From Cymbidium sinense (Eukaryota > Streptophyta > Magnoliopsida > Asparagales > Orchidaceae): a stretch of 64,000 nt of DNA. Made by a program: the position numbers and the translations under genes. The notes under the pieces were generated by a model, which had not been told where the DNA came from, made no database searches, and worked only from the letters and a program-made list of their open reading frames with translations. Location of the stretch: positions 212,406,982 to 212,470,981 of the forward strand of contig CM038215.1 of NCBI GenBank assembly GCA_021442155.1, written 5' to 3'. Every line of letters begins with the position of its first letter. The first letter of the stretch is position 1. Below, in pieces: positions 24,160-35,300 of the stretch.

Positions 24160-26620
24160 GAATATAGGTGTGTATTAATCAATTTAAACTGAAAAATCAA
24201 ACTAAACCAAGCATATTTAGTTAATATTGTTTGGTCTATTAAAGGGTGCCTCATTTTTTTGTTTTGAACTAAGGGTTATTTGCATTATGATTTTCAATTC
24301 AGTTTTAGAATAAATTTTTGATTGAATAGAAAACCAAAAATGCTACTAATAAATATCTAATTCTAAATAACTAGAATTCTATAATCTCATATATTTAATG
24401 GAGAAGGATGCAAGTTGATCAAAAAGCCATGAAGGCTAGATAATTCCTCCAAGATAGCTGTTTGAGTTTGCTTGATTTATTAGAGTTGATCATGGAAAAA
24501 TAAATCTTTACTAGAGTCATTTTCCATGATAGGATTATCATGCTATTTTGTTGAAGGTAACATCCATTAAACTATTTGTGCTAGCAAAATTAGTTGTAGT
24601 ACTAGTGGAAGGGGTCCCAATTCCAATTGAAATGATGAGAGAATCTAAATATGAGCAGTCATGAAAAGATAAATTGAAAGATTAAACTAATCAAATGTTA
24701 TTTATAAATGTAGATAATGGAGATGATTTTAAAATGATGGATAAAAACATTTCATGTGTTGGACCATCAGAGAGATTTTATAAATCAAAATCAATTACTT
24801 TGAGTTAAAATGCAACAATAATTTTTATATTTAAAGAACCAAAAGTTAAACAACCATTGATGAGCAAAAAGGCGATTCATGTTTTTTATTAATGGATTTA
24901 TGATGTTGGCATTCCCTTCAAAGCAGTTAAGTATGATAGCTTTTCAATATTGGTAAAAGCATTTGAGCAAGAAGATCATGGAACAAAATCACCAAGCTAT
25001 CAAAAGATGCGGATTCCATATCTAAATAAAGAATTATAACATATACAACCATTTTTTTGATGTCATATAAAAGATTGTTTCAAATATAGTTGTTCTTTTA
25101 TAGTTGGAAGGGTAAACATTTCTTAATGAAAAACATGTAGTGAACTTTTGGTTAACTGTCCAAGAGGAACATCATTTATAAAGTTGCTTGACGTTGAATC
25201 TTACTTAAATATATTATCATAAAAATATTTTAATTGTTGAGCAAATATATCGTAAAGATTGAAAGATATTGTCATTCAAGTGGTCACTGATAATGCATCT
25301 AAGAATATTCTCATGGGTAAGTGGCTCACTAAATTATTATATTATGTTATAATTATTTTGAAATTTGCATATTTATTTCTAATAGTTTAGTAATTTTTGT
25401 TGAATCTTTTGTAATATTATCATTGAAAAGTCATTGATGGATAAATATCCACAAGTATATTAGACTCCATATGATGCTTATTTTTGGATCTGCTTGTAAA
25501 AAATATATTTATGATCTAAAAACTATGAAGATGATTTGAGAGTTGTGAACTTAAGTCTATAATTATTTGATTTACTGAGAAGATGCACAAATCATAAATC
25601 ACTTATTAAACTTCTTCAAACTTGATTTGCTAGTTCCTTTTCAACTTTAAAATATTTTCCTAAATAATAAATGAAAAATTTTTTATGGGTCCTTATTTGA
25701 AGGAAGTAAAGGTAAAATAAACACTACAACCATCTTAAAATAACATTTTTGGGATACTAAAAATAGGCTTCCCTTCGTTAAAGGTCCTTCATTTGGTACC
25801 TACAATAAAAAGCCTCTAATTGATTACAAGTATAAGGTAAAAGATAGGTAAAGGGAACGATAATTGCATTATTTACCAACAATAATACATATGAATAAAT
25901 CCCTAAAACTATTTATATAAGATTGGACATAATCCATTGACTTTTGCATGTGACTATCAATTTCTTAAATCTTGAATATTATTTAAATCACCCAAAAATT
26001 ACAAAAGGCAAGTAGGTTATGGTTTATATGGATACTTAAAAAGATTGATTGAGGATGTTAATAAAGAAGATAAAATTAGTAATGAATTAAATGCATATAA
26101 TATGGGTGACAAACTTGATGGGATTTTTCTTGTTGTGAGACAAAGGACTTCCAAAGCTCTAGATAATAGGATTTTTAAATTAGTATTTAATAATAGTTTT
26201 TAAATAATAAAGAAAATTTTAAATACTTTCAATTAATTGTTGGCTAGAATATGGCCAAAGAACTCATATTTGCAAAGTTCCATGATCAAGATGCTTTATC
26301 CTACATGAAGTTCATGTGGATTTGAATGTAATTGGAGTGTATTTGAATATGTAAAAATAAAATAAAATTGCCAATTAATTATGAACATGAAATTTTAATA
26401 TTTAGTAATAATTTTTGTTGCATCTTCGTAGCAAAAAAATATGCTAAATATCATCATGATCACCTCAAAGATGTAGCTCATGTGAAGTATAATAGAGTCT
26501 TCATTCAAAGATATAACCATCATGATATTATTAATCTCAGCTCTTTAAATGAAATAGGTGATGTTGATGAGTGGTTATTGGTTAATAAGAAAAACAATTG
26601 AAAGTAAGAAGATGATGACA
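24160..26620 (+). pseudogene. hAT transposase remnant (BED finger, DUF659, C-terminal dimerisation domain)
   Basis: Broken plus-strand hAT-superfamily transposase gene. A degenerate BED zinc-finger region is suggested at 24,530-24,650. The DUF659 domain follows at 24,890-25,320, with IYDVGIPFKAVKYDSF, a KSPSYQKMRIPYL stretch, a lost-frame segment around VNCPRGTSF and the conserved VVTDNAS (25,279-25,300). A splice donor-like GGGTAAG lies at 25,314, and the next recognisable piece (PQVYW.PYDAY) begins near 25,450, so an intron is likely. The C-terminal hAT domain is at 26,230-26,600: GFECNWSVFEY at about 26,318, then KYHHDHLKDVAHVKYNRVF and a DVDEWL tail. Many stops make it nonfunctional. The A-rich words near 24,170-24,225 look like a hAT 5' end; terminal inverted repeats were not proven. 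It lies inside putative intron 1. Confidence 0.75.
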
Positions 26621-27690
26621 AATCAGTTACTAGCGGGGATGATTTAACCTAGAGCATGGATGCTCAAGCTACTGATATTTATAAAAGAAACAGCAATATC
26701 TTAGGTGATCCAAAGAAAAAAATTTATATAAATCTAAGCTTAGTGCTCCTCAATTGAACATGAAGATAATGATGATGATCAAAAATATTATGATTTAAGA
26801 AATAAGGCTAATGATGATGATGGTACGTGGATATTTAAGTTTATGGTGATGATGATGATCATCAAGTTGGTTATTTTGACAAAAAAAAAAAAAAACTGAT
26901 GATTAAAAAAAATAATGTTTTGCACTTACGTGGTTGACACTTGAGCATAACATCAACAATTAACATAATAAAAGTGGAGGTTTTATTCATAAATTTAGTT
27001 GCTTTTATTATCATGATTGTTTATTTCTGATCTAACTATATTTCCTAAATTTTCATATAAATTTAGCTATATCATGATCCAAAATTTTTTAATTTTTTGT
27101 GTTATTATTAAAATACCATGAGCTACGCCATGCACTTTAGCTCCATAGGACCATTGCACTATAGTGTGGTATTCATCATTACAAGTACGCATATGATAAT
27201 ATCAATGGTCCTAATGACTTACTTACCTTGGGTTTAATGATCTCCTTTTCCATGATATCGATAGTCTACAAATTAATCTTGCAAATAATAGCCCATGTAT
27301 TCTTGGCTAATCAAAAATTCAACATATTTCTTTAGATGAAGAATTTCTTTTATGTTGAATATCCTTTTTGAGATTTAACGTGCTTAGCATTCTATATTTT
27401 CAAGATAGCAATAGCTTTAGAGATGCTACTATTAGGATTAATGAGTTTGATGAGAAAAGTGTAGTTGATCTCTTGAAAAGCTCTGTTTTCAAAGCTAGGA
27501 GGGCCATTATTTCTTATTTAAAGTTGTTACATTTGTTTAAGAGTTGCTAAAGCTATTTATGGTGAGCATTACTTAGCTTGTCAATCATAATATGACAATA
27601 AAATGATGAGTAAGGTCTACAAAACATTGTACCATGTCACAAATTAGTATCATGGACCAAAGAAATGACTGCCAAGAAAGACGCCACAAT
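26620..27690. other. AT-rich DNA, nothing recognised
   Basis: Contains GATGATGATG-rich stretches just after the hAT gene (26,755-26,870) and a poly-A run at 26,881-26,896. No other signal seen. Confidence 0.4.
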
Positions 27691-28080
27691 AATTTAAGAG
27701 TGATAATATTATTTTAGTGAACTTTTGAGAAGAACCATTGAAAATATTTCTTAAAGGATTCTATTTCTTGCTAGCCTACCTCAAAGAGGTAGAAGGAATT
27801 ATTATGATTATTTGGCTTGGGATGAACTTTTTAGCAAATAGTCTAGCAAGCTCAATGAAAGTATAGATGGTCATCTAACGAGAGTATAGAATAAAGTGCA
27901 AGCCTAACACTTATAAATAGCCATAAAGACCTAATAGGAGAGTTCATCAAAGATCCACTGACATGCATGATAATTCTACAATAATCCACATGGCCATACA
28001 AGTCAAATGACCCATCATAGGAGTTTATAGCTAGTGATTTGAGTCACTTCAAGAATGGGGTACCATATAATAGAATTGGT
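27690..28080 (-). pseudogene. Ty3/gypsy gag fragment
   Basis: The minus strand reads, in pieces, SYDGSFDLYGHVDYCRIIM and then, after frameshifts, KNHNNSFYLFEV and a KEYF.WFF-like stretch. This resembles the retrotransposon gag core (YDG..DP..H...Y...M; NNS..L....Q) of Tat-type Ty3 elements. No pol sequence of this fragment is recognisable beside it, so it is an isolated relic. Confidence 0.45.
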
Positions 28081-28795
28081 GAGAGGAGAGGAGTTTTAAG
28101 AGGGTTGTCTAAAATTTGCCTCCTATTGGGGAACTTTTTCTAAACAAGATGTTGGAGTTTATTACGAAGGGTGTCACAAAAGACAACATTGAAGAATAAA
28201 AGAGTAAATTCGTCGTGAAAACTAATGAATTATGGGCCAAAGGGCCAAGTTAGTTGAGTTGGTTGTATCATGAAGGTCGTCGATAATTGAAAGGGGTTAA
28301 ATTCCATATTGGAGATAAGTAAGCATTGTACATGTCTCCTCAATTTGATGATCCCCAATATGTGGTTGATCCTAAAAGGAGCAATCCACAGCAAAATCAT
28401 ATTGTATTGGTGTTGGTTGGTGCATCTCATGCAAGAGCTAAATGCTTATCTTAAGATTCATCATGTAATGAATTCAATCTTCCAAGGATAAGCAAAAAGG
28501 GCCTCCGCCATGACGTTAACCCTATCAAGCAAGAAAGGAATAGAATACAACATCTTTATTTAAAAGGCTAACTCATAATGTAATGCCAGTAAGAGCAGAA
28601 TGCTCCATTATTGCAAGTGTTATGCCTAAGGACTATTAAGCAAGCATTCGTAGAGCCTGCAATGGTGTGATTAGTTAATGCATGTGACATCAAACTATTG
28701 TAGATAAAATATTTATAATGACAAAGGGTGAACTTATCCTTGGCATTCAACATGCACATAAATGCATAAATTATGACTCATATGAGGCATAAGAT
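28080..28795. other. Noncoding DNA, nothing firmly recognised
   Basis: Possibly a continuation of the gag-bearing relic. Short open frames on both strands (60-66 codons) match nothing I know. Confidence 0.35.
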
Positions 28796-29585
28796 CCTTT
28801 ACAAAAAAAATATTTGAAAGAGAAAAACTATAAGATCTAAGCTAATTAAAATAATTTTTTAAGAATGGTTGAAAAGTTACAATGGTTTGCCCTTATTGTC
28901 ACTAGAGAAGGATGGATTATAAAGTAAGATAATGAATGTTGATGCCAATCAATGACAATGATGACAGATGATAATAGTTGAGATAATTCAAAAGTTGATG
29001 ATGACAAATGCTGGATGTCAACATTACACGTCAATGATAGATGTCGACGACCATCAACAGTCAACAATCGAAGGTGGGTCTTGGTGGCATTGATATCAAA
29101 CATTGCCAGTGATCAATGCTAGATGTAAAGTACTAGAAAGCAAGTCATATAACTCTCCCCTCCACAATCCATCTTGAATTTGTAGCAACCAATTCTATTT
29201 ATAAAAATTTGATAAGGGCATCTTAACTATTTCAACAAAAAATCAATACCCTTCATCAAATGATCAACATTGTTGCCTTTGATTATTAAACTAAGAATGA
29301 AGTAACATTGGGTAACAGGAATAATCACATCGAGACACTCATTTCAATTATAAGCATACAAGATTTGGAGGTTTATTTGGCCGTTTATATGATCTCATTT
29401 CAATTATACTTCTAAGTCTTGATTCAGATCAATTTAGGCTCAAATAAGACACTTCCGGTATTGACTCATTTATTGAAAAAGAAATTCAGAAGGTCTCAAC
29501 GTTGATTCAGAAAGCCCTGATTTGAAACATTTGGGTAAATTAAAATCTGAAATTTACATCAGGATTTGTGTGAGGCAGATAAATT
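28795..29585. repeat. Unclassified interspersed repeat, copy 2
   Basis: Same-orientation diverged partner of 15,990-16,825. It stops about 400 bp before the leader exon donor at 29,979. Both copies would lie in the same intron. Confidence 0.55.
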
Positions 29586-29978
29586 TCCTAGAGTCATATC
29601 ATTCATCAAAATAAAGGAAGCAGATGAGAAAAAGAAAACGATCTAAGGCACTATTCAAACTAGCAAAAACTCAAAACGATAAATACACGGCTACCATACA
29701 CTCGAATTCATCCGTTCAGCCAGAGATAAAGAATATCAAAAAAATCTAAGCTCATTCTCAAAATTGAAGCGAAATATTTCGGACCAAAAAAAAAAAACGT
29801 TTAAAAAAACAATATATTTCCTACTATACACCAATCCAGAAGAATCCGATCCGCCAAATAGGCACAGAAGACAAACTAAAACAGCAGAGCGATCAGAAAA
29901 CACAAAAAATATGAACAAACGCAAGTCAAGAAAACCGTCGGAAAACATCAACAATGAAAGAAGCGGCGAGGATCTCAC

Positions 29979-30165
29979 CTGCAATTACTCCCAAGAAATG
30001 AAGAAATTCCCTTCCTGCCTCTAGGGTTAGTTTTCTAAGTCCAGAAGGAAAGGAATTGGAGGAGAGAGCGGGTCTCGACAGATGGAATTGGAGAAAGGAA
30101 AGATCAAGCAGTTAAAATTTACGAGGAAAGACAAAATAATGCTATAGCTTTGAACGCCAGCGAAG
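29979..30165 (-). other. Probable noncoding first exon (5' UTR) of the minus-strand gene
   Basis: Minus-strand leader-like sequence: pyrimidine-rich, with CTTTCCTTTCTCCAATTCC and the motif AACCCTAGAGGCAGG, ending in the donor GCAG|GTGAGATC (exon end 29,979). Plant leader introns commonly start this way. It is GC-richer than its surroundings and lies just below TATA-like and CG-rich promoter sequence. It contains no convincing coding frame. Joining it to the PTI1-like exon at 12.1 kb is inference; it could instead be the orphan start of another gene. Confidence 0.55.
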
Positions 30166-30300
30166 CTACAACGATACGCCCGCTTTCCTTTAAAAATAGC
30201 ATTTCTTCGCCCCCCGCATCTCATCCCTCTTATCTATGTGGCAAGGACTCGGCCGTTGGGACGAGGCGGGAGATTGAGAAATTAATTAAAGAAAATACAT
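30166..30300 (-). promoter_or_regulatory. Core promoter region for the minus-strand gene
   Basis: On the minus strand, upstream to downstream: CTCCCGCC (E2F-like), CAACGGCCG, GATAAGAGG (I-box-like), a G-rich stretch and GCTATTTTTAAAGG, a TATA-like element at 30,190-30,201. That would place transcription start near 30,165. The drop to AT-rich DNA beyond 30,300 marks the upstream limit of the GC-richer block. Confidence 0.45.
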
Positions 30301-31083
30301 AAGATTAAATAAATCAACTGCAAAATATGGCACTTTCGTGTATCTGATAATTTGTAATTAATTAATTAATATTGTTATAGTTAATTAACTAGTTTGCATT
30401 ATAATTAAATAAATAAATAATCAAATTAAATAAACTATCACTTCGCTAATTATTAAAAGACTTAAATTAACGCTAAAACTAATTTTTAACTATTATTGAT
30501 ATTAAAATATAATGTGATTTTGATTATTGATCTAACTTCAAAAAATGATAAAACTTTTAGTCAAGTAAAAAACTTATTAGTTATATATATATTATAAATA
30601 TTAATAATTTAAATATATCATGTTATCAAAATTGCCGAATGAGTTAGTAATTTTATCCTTCTATAATGACCTCATGTAGTAAACATGAGAATAAAATAAT
30701 ATTTTTAAATTATTATATAGTGTGTAATATGATATAGGTGTTGTAGAAAACCTTCAATGGACAGTAGCACGAGCGGATTTAAGGGGTGGGGATGACAACC
30801 CTCAAAAATAAAAATTTAAATATTGTATTATTCTTTTTAATTTTGTTTTTATTTACAAAAATTTCATATTATATCCCATCTATAATTTCAGGATTTATTT
30901 ATTAAGATTATTAAAAAATTATTTATTTTTATTTATCATTTTTTATTTATTCATAATAAACAATAAAAAATTATATTTAATTAAAATTGAATAGATGAAT
31001 TATCTTTTTGTAGAAAGATATAGTAGATATTATTAAACTTATTGAACACTTTTAAAATATGAAGAAAAAAATATAATCAATTG

Positions 31084-31172
<89 letters not shown>

Positions 31173-32305
31173 TTGTAAATATATTCAAAATAATTTAAAA
31201 TCGCAAAATGGTGATCCAAGTCTCGATGAAAAATATGGGAATTACTTTTTAAATTGCCAAATGGTGCCCTCCACAAAAAAAAAAAAAATAAAAAATAAAA
31301 AATAATAAAAAAATTCCCTCACTCCACCGATAAATACTATGCTTAATTACATAAGAACAAAATTAAATAATTCTTTTTTAGTTGGTCTTTTTTTTTACCT
31401 GTGAATTTTTTTTCTTTTTTTGTCTTGAAACAATTTTCATTATTTACCTCTATTATTTTATACCTCTACAAAAGTAGTAATCCCCAAAAATTTCTCTAAA
31501 TTTTTACCTTCTTTAAATTTTTGTATGATGTATACCCAATAGTCATAGTACATTAGTTGGCCATTACAAAAAAAAAAAAAAAATACTTATACTCTCTTAA
31601 ACATTGCAAGGCATTTTGAGTATTATTTAAGTTAGAAGAATAACACCCCAAATTAAAATCAAAATTAAAATCAATAAGAATCAATTCATAATTAATATTG
31701 GGTTATTTTGTACACTTGTGTGCTTTTGGGTTTGATTGATCAAGTGACTATATAAAATTGAATTATGATTATTTTGTACACCATAAACCAATTCTCCCAT
31801 GATTAGATCTTGCTTACTTGCCCAAGATATTCATACATAACCTAATTTGGATCTAGAGTGCTCATTAAATCAACAAGTGAAGAATTTTCCCATGGTACTT
31901 GCCCTCAACTTCCAACTTGTTTTAAGTTCTTTTTTTTTAAAGGATACCCATAAATTATATTAGTTTGCTACATATAACTCAATAAATGTACTTTTTATTA
32001 TTTATTTATGCAAAAAATTTATACCACTAACCTTGAAATTAATTAATCGTAATTATAGGTTCAATTAATAAAACTAACAAATGACTTAATATCCTCCATC
32101 GGTACTCGGTGTTCGGTGCTAAACCTCGGTGTGTAGAAAGGTGCTCATGCCCCCATAATCTGAAGCACAATTCTGCTTTGCCTGCTCCCTCTTGTGAACA
32201 TAATCTAGGGAGGCCCATACTCTGTAGAGGTCAACCCACACTTTCTCTCCAATCCAAAGAAGTCGTCACCCAGACTTGTGTATGTTTGTAAATGTGGAGA
32301 AAATT
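30300..32305. other. AT-rich upstream DNA with simple repeats
   Basis: Contains AATTAATT runs at 30,355-30,420, the (TA)n tract and several poly-A or poly-T runs. A slightly GC-richer unidentified piece lies at 32,095-32,300. No genes seen. Confidence 0.5.
31087..31170. repeat. (TA)n microsatellite, about 42 units
   Basis: A perfect AT dinucleotide run of 84 bp. Any reading frame through it is spurious. Confidence 0.97.
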
Positions 32306-35300
32306 TGTGATACCACATATAAATTAGGAATTTCTTATTTGGATGATCAAATGCATCACTAAGGAATAAACATATTATCTCGGAAGATAAATATACTTTT
32401 CTATAATGGATTTAATCATTTAATAAGACTCCTAAGGATAATAGGTCTTTCGTATACTAGAGATTTTCCCATGAACTATATGAAAAGTAGAACAAGTTTA
32501 ATTTAAAATAGGTTCATGGTTACCTATGAGGCAAGCCTCTATAGTTAATTACATCTTAAGAAGTGTATCTTTCTAAGAATACTATCAATTAAAGAAATAA
32601 GTTATTATTTCTAAAGATTTCTAAGTTGGTTCTCAAAGGCTTGATTTTAAAATTTCAGTTGGGATTGATCCAAATTGGAGAGAGTTCTTTTGGAAACCAA
32701 ACAAGATGAAGTAGGAAGTGTTTATTGATACTCGGATTCTTAGTAGACATTTCAACTATCCCATAATTAGGTTTTAAATTTTGAAAGTTAATTTAGATTT
32801 TGAGTTCACATTTCTTAGAAGACTAGGACTCATATTCTAGTAGCATATAGAAAGGCCTAGAGTTGAAGACTTATTCCTGAAAAGGATACTTCAGAACTTA
32901 ATCTATATTCTTTTGACATATGACAAATGCTCGACCTAGTTTCATTTTTGGGAATTATCGGTCACTCCTCACACTTAAGGGGATTAACCTATCCCTGACT
33001 CTTTTGGACTTACAACCCGCCTGGAGAGGGTTGTCAGCTAACACCATGTAAGCATATTTTAAATTCATGATGCCAAATCTTATGAATGCAAGATGGCTGG
33101 ACTATTAGATTTTTAGGCAAGAAATCTATGAACCTAGACTCACTTCCTAATCCCTAAGATCATGTAATGCATCTAACTAATGCACATATTTCAGGTTTTT
33201 AAATATTTTGACTCAAGATTTATTTGAGGTATTGGGTATGCATTTTTATGCTTAATGCCATGCAATTAGAAATGATTGTGGGAAAAATCAATATAAAAGT
33301 CAAGCTTCCCCAAGAAGGTGGTAATCCTCATAGGTTAGATGCCCCTTATGTATAATAGGAGAAGTTGCCCAATTCAAAGATTAGGGCAATATGATTTCAT
33401 GGTTTCAAAATCTGATTGTTTCTAATTGATTTTATGTTTTGATAAGGCTTTAGTTTATATGAGATTTCAAATTTTATTTTATTTTATTTCAGTTGTTTAG
33501 ATTTAAGTTGGGTATCAAATTTAGTTTCACAGGAAAGTACAACAAATAAAGAAACTTAAAAAAGTAGGTTGATTCTATTGTGCATCCAAAATAAATCAAG
33601 CTAATTTAATTTAAGAAAAAGTCCAATGTAGTTGGGTACCATTGTATACCTTGAAAGAAAAAACAAATGGGTAGTTGAGCTTTACCCTTATATAGCCCAG
33701 TCTAGAACTACAAGTCTATATCTACGGGTCTTCTTTCTAGGATAGACTCTTTCTTCAGGGACATCCATTGGGCTTCACATGATACCACTACACTTATCTT
33801 CTAGTTGGGTCAGCTCCTGCTAATCCTAGACCCCATAGATCATAACCTAATTTTAAGCTCAAATTTATAGTTTTAAATTTAAAACTAAATCCTAAGCCCT
33901 ACAAAACAAATTTCAAACAAATACATACAATAATTATATTTCATAAATATATGGGATTAGCATTTGTTGCTTGTGAAGCCCACTGTCCTATGGGCTATGC
34001 TTAAGGATTTAAGCATAACTGTAAGAAAACAAAATTTTTAAATTTATTTATGATAATCTTTTCTAACATAACCCCCTACATAAAACAAAGTTAGCTCTAG
34101 AAAGAATCCTACTATCCAATCTAGCAAGAAAATAATCCTAGACATGAAGTCTAAAACTAGTATACGACAAAGACATATGTGAAGCACATCATATCACAAC
34201 ACATAACAAGGAATCATAAAATAATCACAGAACGACCTAATTTAAGTATAGGGTCCATGACCTAATGATATAGTATGTGAAGCAAACAGGCTTGTGTAGC
34301 AAAACTTTGTTATGCCTCTTTAGTTTAGATTTCAATTTTGAGTTTCTAGGTTTGTTTGAATTTTACCTTTGGATGGTTTCAATTCAAATACTTTAGTGAT
34401 TTATTTTCTATTTTTATTTCCAATTTAATTGGTTAGAGTTTTGTTTAGATTTTCAAGAATGAAGAGTAGAATGGATTCCATTTTGGGATGGAACTCACCC
34501 TATTCTACATTATAACTCTTAATGAAATGAAATCTTCATCCTAAGATGAAAATCCATCCCAAAAGTCTAACTAAGATCCTTAAGTATCTTAATTAATCCT
34601 TTTGATTTCATTTATTTTGTTTGAATTTGGATTGATGCTTCATTTCTTTTCTTTGAAATTTAGATTTGATTTGATTTGTTTCATTTATTTATTTGAATTA
34701 GTTCATTTGGTTTACACTAATCTTTTGGATTAAGTTATGTTGATTTCATTTAGTTTAGTATAGGTTAACCTGAGACTCTTAGGTTAAGTTTTGCATTCAT
34801 TCTTAGATTGGATTGATTGAAAATGTAAGGATTTATTAAGTGTTTGCATTAATATGATTAACTTAAGGTTTAATTACTCTTAATATGATTTTTTAATTTC
34901 ATTAATCTTTAGATATGCAATTGACTAAGTTCTCTAACTTAAGATGTTTAGAGAATTACCTTAAATATTTCTAATGTTTGATGAAGATTATTTCAATTTT
35001 TTTTTCATGATTTAATGAATTAAGAAATTTTCTTTATTCATTATTTGATTAATATTGACTTAGAGATTTGGAAAATCAACAATTCCCAATCCAAAGGTCA
35101 ATAGGGTTTGAAATGTTTTTGGCAAGTGAGGCTACATGCCAATTTTATGTTTCCAAAGTTTCATCTTTATTATATTCATAATTAGGGTGTAATTAAGGTT
35201 TTAATTATTTTTAAAACTCAAATTATGCTTAATTTAATGCAAATCATTTATTTTTCATTGATTCCTCTTTGAATGATGTTTCCAAAGAGGGTTCATTCAT

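Larger units (their letters stand above)
12126..29978 (-). other. Putative 17.9-kb intron 1 of the PTI1-like gene, filled with repeats
   Basis: Span between the leader exon donor (GCAG|GTGAGATC at 29,979/29,978) and the acceptor at 12,126. Pairing the two junctions is inference: both are on the minus strand, both flank untranslated leader, and I see no other good leader exon between them. The interior consists of transposon remnants and AT-rich DNA listed separately. Confidence 0.4.

Noticed and set aside
31052..31276. 74-codon minus-strand reading frame rich in Tyr-Ile
   Set aside because: It is the translation of the (TA)n tract.
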